Positions 60,522 through 64,000 of a DNA stretch of 64,000 bases are shown piece by piece. The stretch is from Qipengyuania proteolytica. Lineage in GTDB: Bacteria > Pseudomonadota > Alphaproteobacteria > Sphingomonadales > Sphingomonadaceae. The stretch lies in NCBI RefSeq assembly GCF_019711565.1, contig NZ_JAIGNN010000002.1:186001-250000 (forward strand), given 5' to 3'. The notes beneath the pieces were generated by a model. The model saw only the letters and a program-made list of their open reading frames with translations. It did no database searches and was not told the origin of the DNA. Numbering within the stretch: the first letter of the stretch is position 1; every line of letters begins with the position of its first letter. Made by a program: the position numbers and the translations under genes.

Positions 60522-61645
60522 TCCGCGTCCTCCACCTCGACCGTTTCACCGGTGACCCGCTGGGCGAGCGCGGCGGAAATGAACGGGTCGAGCGCGCCAT
60601 CGAGCACGTCGTCGGGCGTCGGCGAGGTCACACCGGTGCGCAGGTCCTTCACCATCTGGTACGGCTGGAGGACATAGCTGCGGATCTGGTGACCCCACCC
60701 GATATCGCTCTTTTCCTGATATTCGCCCGAGGCCGCCGCCTCACGCTCGGCCATCTCGCGCTCGAACAGGCGCGCCTTGAGCATGTTCATGGCGATTTCG
60801 CGGTTCTTGTGCTGGCTGCGGTCCTGCTGGCTCGCCACCACGATCCCTGTCGGCTGGTGCGTGATACGGACCGCGCTGTCGGTCGTGTTGACGTGCTGGC
60901 CGCCTGCGCCCGACGCGCGATAGGTGTCGACCTTGAGGTCGGCCGGATTGATCGCGATGTCGATGTTGTCGTCGATGACCGGATAGACCCAGACCGAACT
61001 GAAGCTGGTGTGGCGCCGCGCCGAACTGTCGTAAGGGCTGATGCGGACCAGGCGGTGGACACCGCTTTCGGTCTTGGCATAGCCATAGGCGTTGTCGCCC
61101 TTGATCAGCAGCGTCGCGCTCTTGATCCCGGCCTGGTCGCCCGCCTGATATTCCACCGTATCGACCTTGAAGCCGCGCCGTTCGGCCCAGCGGGCGTACA
61201 TGCGCAGCAGCATTTCCGCCCAGTCCTGGCTTTCGGTCCCGCCCGCACCGGCGTGAATTTCGAGATAGGTATCGTTGCCGTCGGCTTCGCCGGAAAGCAG
61301 GGCCTGCACCTTGTCGCGATCCGCGCGCTCGGCGAGCCCCGCCAGCGTATCGAGGCCCTCGCGCTCGACCTCGGCATCGCCCTCGGCCTCGCCCATGTCG
61401 ACGAATTCGACGGCATCGGCCATCTCGCTCTCGATCTCGCGCACCGTGTTGATCGCGGTTTCGAGACGCTTCTGTTCCTGGGTGATGGCCTGCGCCTGCT
61501 TGGGATCGTCCCACAGCGTCGGATCCTGCACGCGCGCATCGAGTTCGTCGAGACGACGCAGGGCGCGCTCCCAGTCGAGCGACTGGCGCACCAGCGACAG
61601 GGCTGCTTCGATCCTCTCGATATGGGCCTGCCCTTCGGCACGCAT
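60518..61645 (-). CDS. prfB: Peptide chain release factor 2
   Basis: A 375-aa class I release factor that reads UAA and UGA. The peptidyl-tRNA hydrolysis loop GGQ is in GAGGQHVNTTDS near residue 248. The stop-codon recognition motif SPF appears as SPY in RISPYDSSARRH. ATG 61645, with AAGGAA 7 nt upstream, is chosen over the longer GTG frame. No programmed +1 frameshift is present, unlike in E. coli, so the frame is continuous. Confidence 0.96.
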   Translation of the reverse strand: MRAEGQAHIERIEAALSLVRQSLDWERALRRLDELDARVQDPTLWDDPKQAQAITQEQKRLETAINTVREIESEMADAVEFVDMGEAEGDAEVEREGLDTLAGLAERADRDKVQALLSGEADGNDTYLEIHAGAGGTESQDWAEMLLRMYARWAERRGFKVDTVEYQAGDQAGIKSATLLIKGDNAYGYAKTESGVHRLVRISPYDSSARRHTSFSSVWVYPVIDDNIDIAINPADLKVDTYRASGAGGQHVNTTDSAVRITHQPTGIVVASQQDRSQHKNREIAMNMLKARLFEREMAEREAAASGEYQEKSDIGWGHQIRSYVLQPYQMVKDLRTGVTSPTPDDVLDGALDPFISAALAQRVTGETVEVEDAE

Positions 61646-61726
61646 GGAAAATTCCTTCACATTGATCTGGCACCGCCAACTAGCGCGCGGGCGGCGATTG
61701 TAAACCCGGAGGGACGGGATCGGGGG

Positions 61727-64000
61727 CTAGTAGATGCCGCCCTGCTCTTCGACGAAGTCGTCCGGCCGGCCTTCGGCCTGAGGGCGCGGTTTCTCTCCCG
61801 GACCCTGCCGGGCGCGGCGGATCAGTTCGAGGATTTCCGTGCGCTTGGCAGCGATCGCATCCGACCGGGTGGAGCGCGGCGGTTCCGTATCGGGCTTGAA
61901 GGCTTCCCAGATAACCGCAGCGGTCGGCTCGTCGGACGGCGTCCCCTCGAACACGCGCTTGCCCGTACGGCGGTCGATCTTGACCATGCGCACACCGGGA
62001 GGAGCAACGAAGTCTTCGGCCGTCCAGCGATCACGCGTGGCTTCGACGAAGCGTTTCATGATCGGCGCGGCGGTGTTGCCGCCCTGTACCCACCCGCCGA
62101 GATTGCGTGGGTTGTCGAAGCCGACATACATCCCTGCGATGATGTCCGGCGTGCCGCCGACAAACCAGGCATTGGTGGGACCGTTGGTGGTGCCGGTCTT
62201 GCCGAACAGCGGCAATTCGAGGCTCCGCAGCCGGACGGCCGTGCCGCGGGTCACGACGCCCTGCAGCATATGCACCACCTGGAACGCGGTACGCGGGTCG
62301 AGCACCTGTTTGCCCCGCAGGTCGAAGCGCGGCATCGGCTGCCCGTCCCACTGCTCCATGTTGCAGCCGGTGCATTCGCGCTTGTCCGCGCGGTAGATGA
62401 CCTTGCCGCGGCGGTCCTGCACGTAGTCGATCACCGTGCCTTCGGTCTGGCGGCCCCAGTTGGCCAGCGCCGCATAGGCATTGACCATCCGTGCAACCGT
62501 CGTGTCGCCCGCACCGAGCGCGAAGGAGTAGTAGGGATCGTAGTCGCCGATCCCGACACGTTTGATCGTCTGGACCACGTTCTGCATGCCGGTCGTGTCG
62601 GCAATGTGGACGGTCATGAGGTTGCGGCTCTGTTCGAGGCCCCAGCGCATGGTATGGACACCGCCGCCGCCGCCGCCGAAGTTGCGGAAGCATTTCTCGC
62701 CCAGACCCGCCCCTTGCCAAACGCAGAAGGTCTGGTCGGGCACTTCGGTGGCCGGGGTCATGCCGTGGTCGAGCGCCGATGCATAGACGAACGGCTTGAT
62801 GGTCGAGCCGGGCTGGCGCTCCGCCTGGGTCGCGCGGTTGAAAGCGCCCAGACGGCTGTCGAAGCCGCCCTGCATGGCGACAATACGGCCCGTCTGCGGA
62901 GCCTGCGCGAGAAACCCGCCCGAGACTTCCGGAACGCCGCGCAGGCGATAGCCGTTGCCGGACTTGGTCGCGGCGGCGACGTCGCCCACCTTGATCGAGG
63001 TCGGCGCGCCGAGCAGCGGATAGTCCTCGCCATCGGTGAAGCCGATCTTTGGCGCACTGCCTGCTTCGGTGATTACCCCGACCCGCCAGTCTTCGTAATT
63101 GATCGAGATATTGGAGGAAGCCAGCTGCGAATGCAGGTCGCCATTCTCGGGATTGAGCGTGGCGATCGCCCCGGTGTAACCGCGGTTGCCATGATAGCTC
63201 AGCAACTGCGCGCGCAGGGCATCGCGTGCCGCATCCTGCAATTCGGTGTCGAGCGAGGTGCGCACCCAGAGGCCGCCCGCGTACACGCTGTTGCCGCCGT
63301 CCTCTGCGGTTTCGCCGAAGCGGTCGATCAGCTGGCGACGAACTTCCTCGAGGAAGTATCCGGCGTCGGCGGACCGTTCGCTGCGTTGCTGGACGAGGCC
63401 GAGCGGCTGGCGCTTCGCGGTCGCCGCATCGGCAGCGCTGACGAAGCCGTTGGCAACCATCTGGTCGAGCACGAAATTGCGGCGCTCGATCGCCATGTCG
63501 ACGTAGCGCGCCCGCCCATAGCGCTCGGGCGCCTTGGGCAGGATCGCGAGGAACGCGGTTTCATGCAGATCGAGATCGCCGACGTCCTTGTCGAAATAGG
63601 CGCGGGCGGCCGCCTGCACGCCGAAGCTGCGACGACCGAGCGGAATCTCGTTGAGGTAGAGTTCGAGGATCTCCTGCTTGGTCAGCACGCTCTCGATACG
63701 GGTCGCAAGGATCATTTCCTTGAGTTTGCGCGTCACCGAATACTCGTCGCCAAGCAGCAGGTTCTTGGCGACCTGTTGCGTGATGGTCGACCCGCCGACC
63801 GCGCGCTCCCCCGAACCGAACTTCGTGGCATAATCGACTACCGCGCCAAGGGTGCCGGTAATGTCCACCCCGCCATGCGTGAAGAAGGTCTTGTCCTCGG
63901 CCGAGAGGTAGGCCTGGATCATCTGCTGCGGGAAATCGCCATATTGCAGCTGGACGCGCCGCTCGCGGGCGTAGGAGTGCACGATCTCGCCGTCGACACC
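61727..64000 (-). CDS. mrcA: Penicillin-binding protein 1A (class A; N-terminus lies outside the window)
   Basis: 758 codons of a bifunctional peptidoglycan synthase. The glycosyltransferase part shows the Glu of AEDKTFFTHGG and GGSTITQQVAKNLLL. The transpeptidase part shows the Ser of PGSTIKPF (S-x-x-K), SRN in EQSRNLMTV and KTGTT in FGKTGTTNGPT. Gly-rich repeats lie between them. The frame continues past 64000 at the upstream end, so the N-terminal membrane anchor is not visible; the GTG at 63982 is an internal Val codon, not the start. prfB follows 81 nt downstream. Confidence 0.94.
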   Translation of the reverse strand, partial: GVDGEIVHSYARERRVQLQYGDFPQQMIQAYLSAEDKTFFTHGGVDITGTLGAVVDYATKFGSGERAVGGSTITQQVAKNLLLGDEYSVTRKLKEMILATRIESVLTKQEILELYLNEIPLGRRSFGVQAAARAYFDKDVGDLDLHETAFLAILPKAPERYGRARYVDMAIERRNFVLDQMVANGFVSAADAATAKRQPLGLVQQRSERSADAGYFLEEVRRQLIDRFGETAEDGGNSVYAGGLWVRTSLDTELQDAARDALRAQLLSYHGNRGYTGAIATLNPENGDLHSQLASSNISINYEDWRVGVITEAGSAPKIGFTDGEDYPLLGAPTSIKVGDVAAATKSGNGYRLRGVPEVSGGFLAQAPQTGRIVAMQGGFDSRLGAFNRATQAERQPGSTIKPFVYASALDHGMTPATEVPDQTFCVWQGAGLGEKCFRNFGGGGGGVHTMRWGLEQSRNLMTVHIADTTGMQNVVQTIKRVGIGDYDPYYSFALGAGDTTVARMVNAYAALANWGRQTEGTVIDYVQDRRGKVIYRADKRECTGCNMEQWDGQPMPRFDLRGKQVLDPRTAFQVVHMLQGVVTRGTAVRLRSLELPLFGKTGTTNGPTNAWFVGGTPDIIAGMYVGFDNPRNLGGWVQGGNTAAPIMKRFVEATRDRWTAEDFVAPPGVRMVKIDRRTGKRVFEGTPSDEPTAAVIWEAFKPDTEPPRSTRSDAIAAKRTEILELIRRARQGPGEKPRPQAEGRPDDFVEEQGGIY

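Noticed and set aside
61000..61060. SPY instead of SPF in release factor 2 as an odd change
   Set aside because: The Phe to Tyr change is common in alphaproteobacterial RF2 and the GGQ loop is normal.
1..64000. CRISPR arrays, insertion sequences, prophage, rRNA operons, replication origin or parS sites
   Set aside because: No regularly spaced repeats, transposase or integrase genes, rRNA sequences, DnaA-box clusters or parS palindrome were seen.

Overview
The window is one continuous, gene-dense piece of a high-GC alphaproteobacterial chromosome. The best match is Sphingomonadales, probably Erythrobacteraceae. The grounds are an E1-beta pyruvate dehydrogenase that starts with a lipoyl domain, the trp-lexA-comEC-gltX-gltA order, a complete 14-subunit complex I operon running into birA, coaX and RNase J, a GTTC-N7-GTTC LexA box and TTAA-N7-TTAA CtrA-type sites. 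There is no prophage, insertion sequence, CRISPR array or rRNA. The only RNA gene is tRNA-Arg(CCU). The assignment rests on gene content and order, not on a database search.

Layout. 1-2825 (minus strand): start of pdhB, pdhA, an FtsB-like divisome protein, an AhpD/CMD-like protein and a VOC protein. 2978-7766 (plus): hppD with a coupled VOC protein, an MscS channel, a class I haloalkane dehalogenase and a coupled MFS exporter. 7893-9556 (minus): tRNA-Arg, a DUF1178 protein, a nitrilase-family amidase and glutaredoxin. 9719-10183: an Hsp20 gene behind a ROSE-like RNA thermometer. 10520-13487 (minus): pyrG, secG, tpiA. 13691-22303 (plus): ppiD, trpE, a phosphodiester-glycosidase lipoprotein, proline iminopeptidase, trpG, trpD, trpC, lexA. 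22379-27339: comEC (minus), then gltX and gltA (plus).

27391-34105 is the most unusual stretch. On the minus strand lie a 101-aa Hpt-like protein, a membrane protein with a nucleotidyltransferase-like N-terminus, an all-helical protein and a PleC/DivJ-type histidine kinase. Divergent from them is an 871-aa protein with two membrane segments and a very long coiled coil, resembling TipN in architecture. The Hpt-like protein and the kinase both lack the phospho-accepting histidine. A perfect TTAA-N7-TTAA CtrA-type box lies in the divergent promoter, and a TTAACCAT half-site lies upstream of the helical protein. I read this as a candidate cell-cycle or polarity module that signals without phosphotransfer.

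34109-52907 (minus) is one long operon: nuoABC, a lipoprotein gene, nuoDE, a 47-aa membrane peptide, nuoFG, a 62-aa membrane protein, nuoHIJKLMN, birA, coaX, rnj and a DUF1467 gene. The three accessory genes sit in 1-4 nt stop/start overlaps with true nuo genes. NuoC carries a roughly 107-residue Lys/Ala/Pro-rich tail.

53055-64000: a coniferyl-type aldehyde dehydrogenase, a thiolase, a small lipoprotein, an SH3-domain protein, a D-2-hydroxyacid dehydrogenase, an NTF2-like protein, a nitronate monooxygenase coupled to a lipoprotein-type methyltransferase and prfB, and the C-terminal part of a class A penicillin-binding protein that runs off the end.
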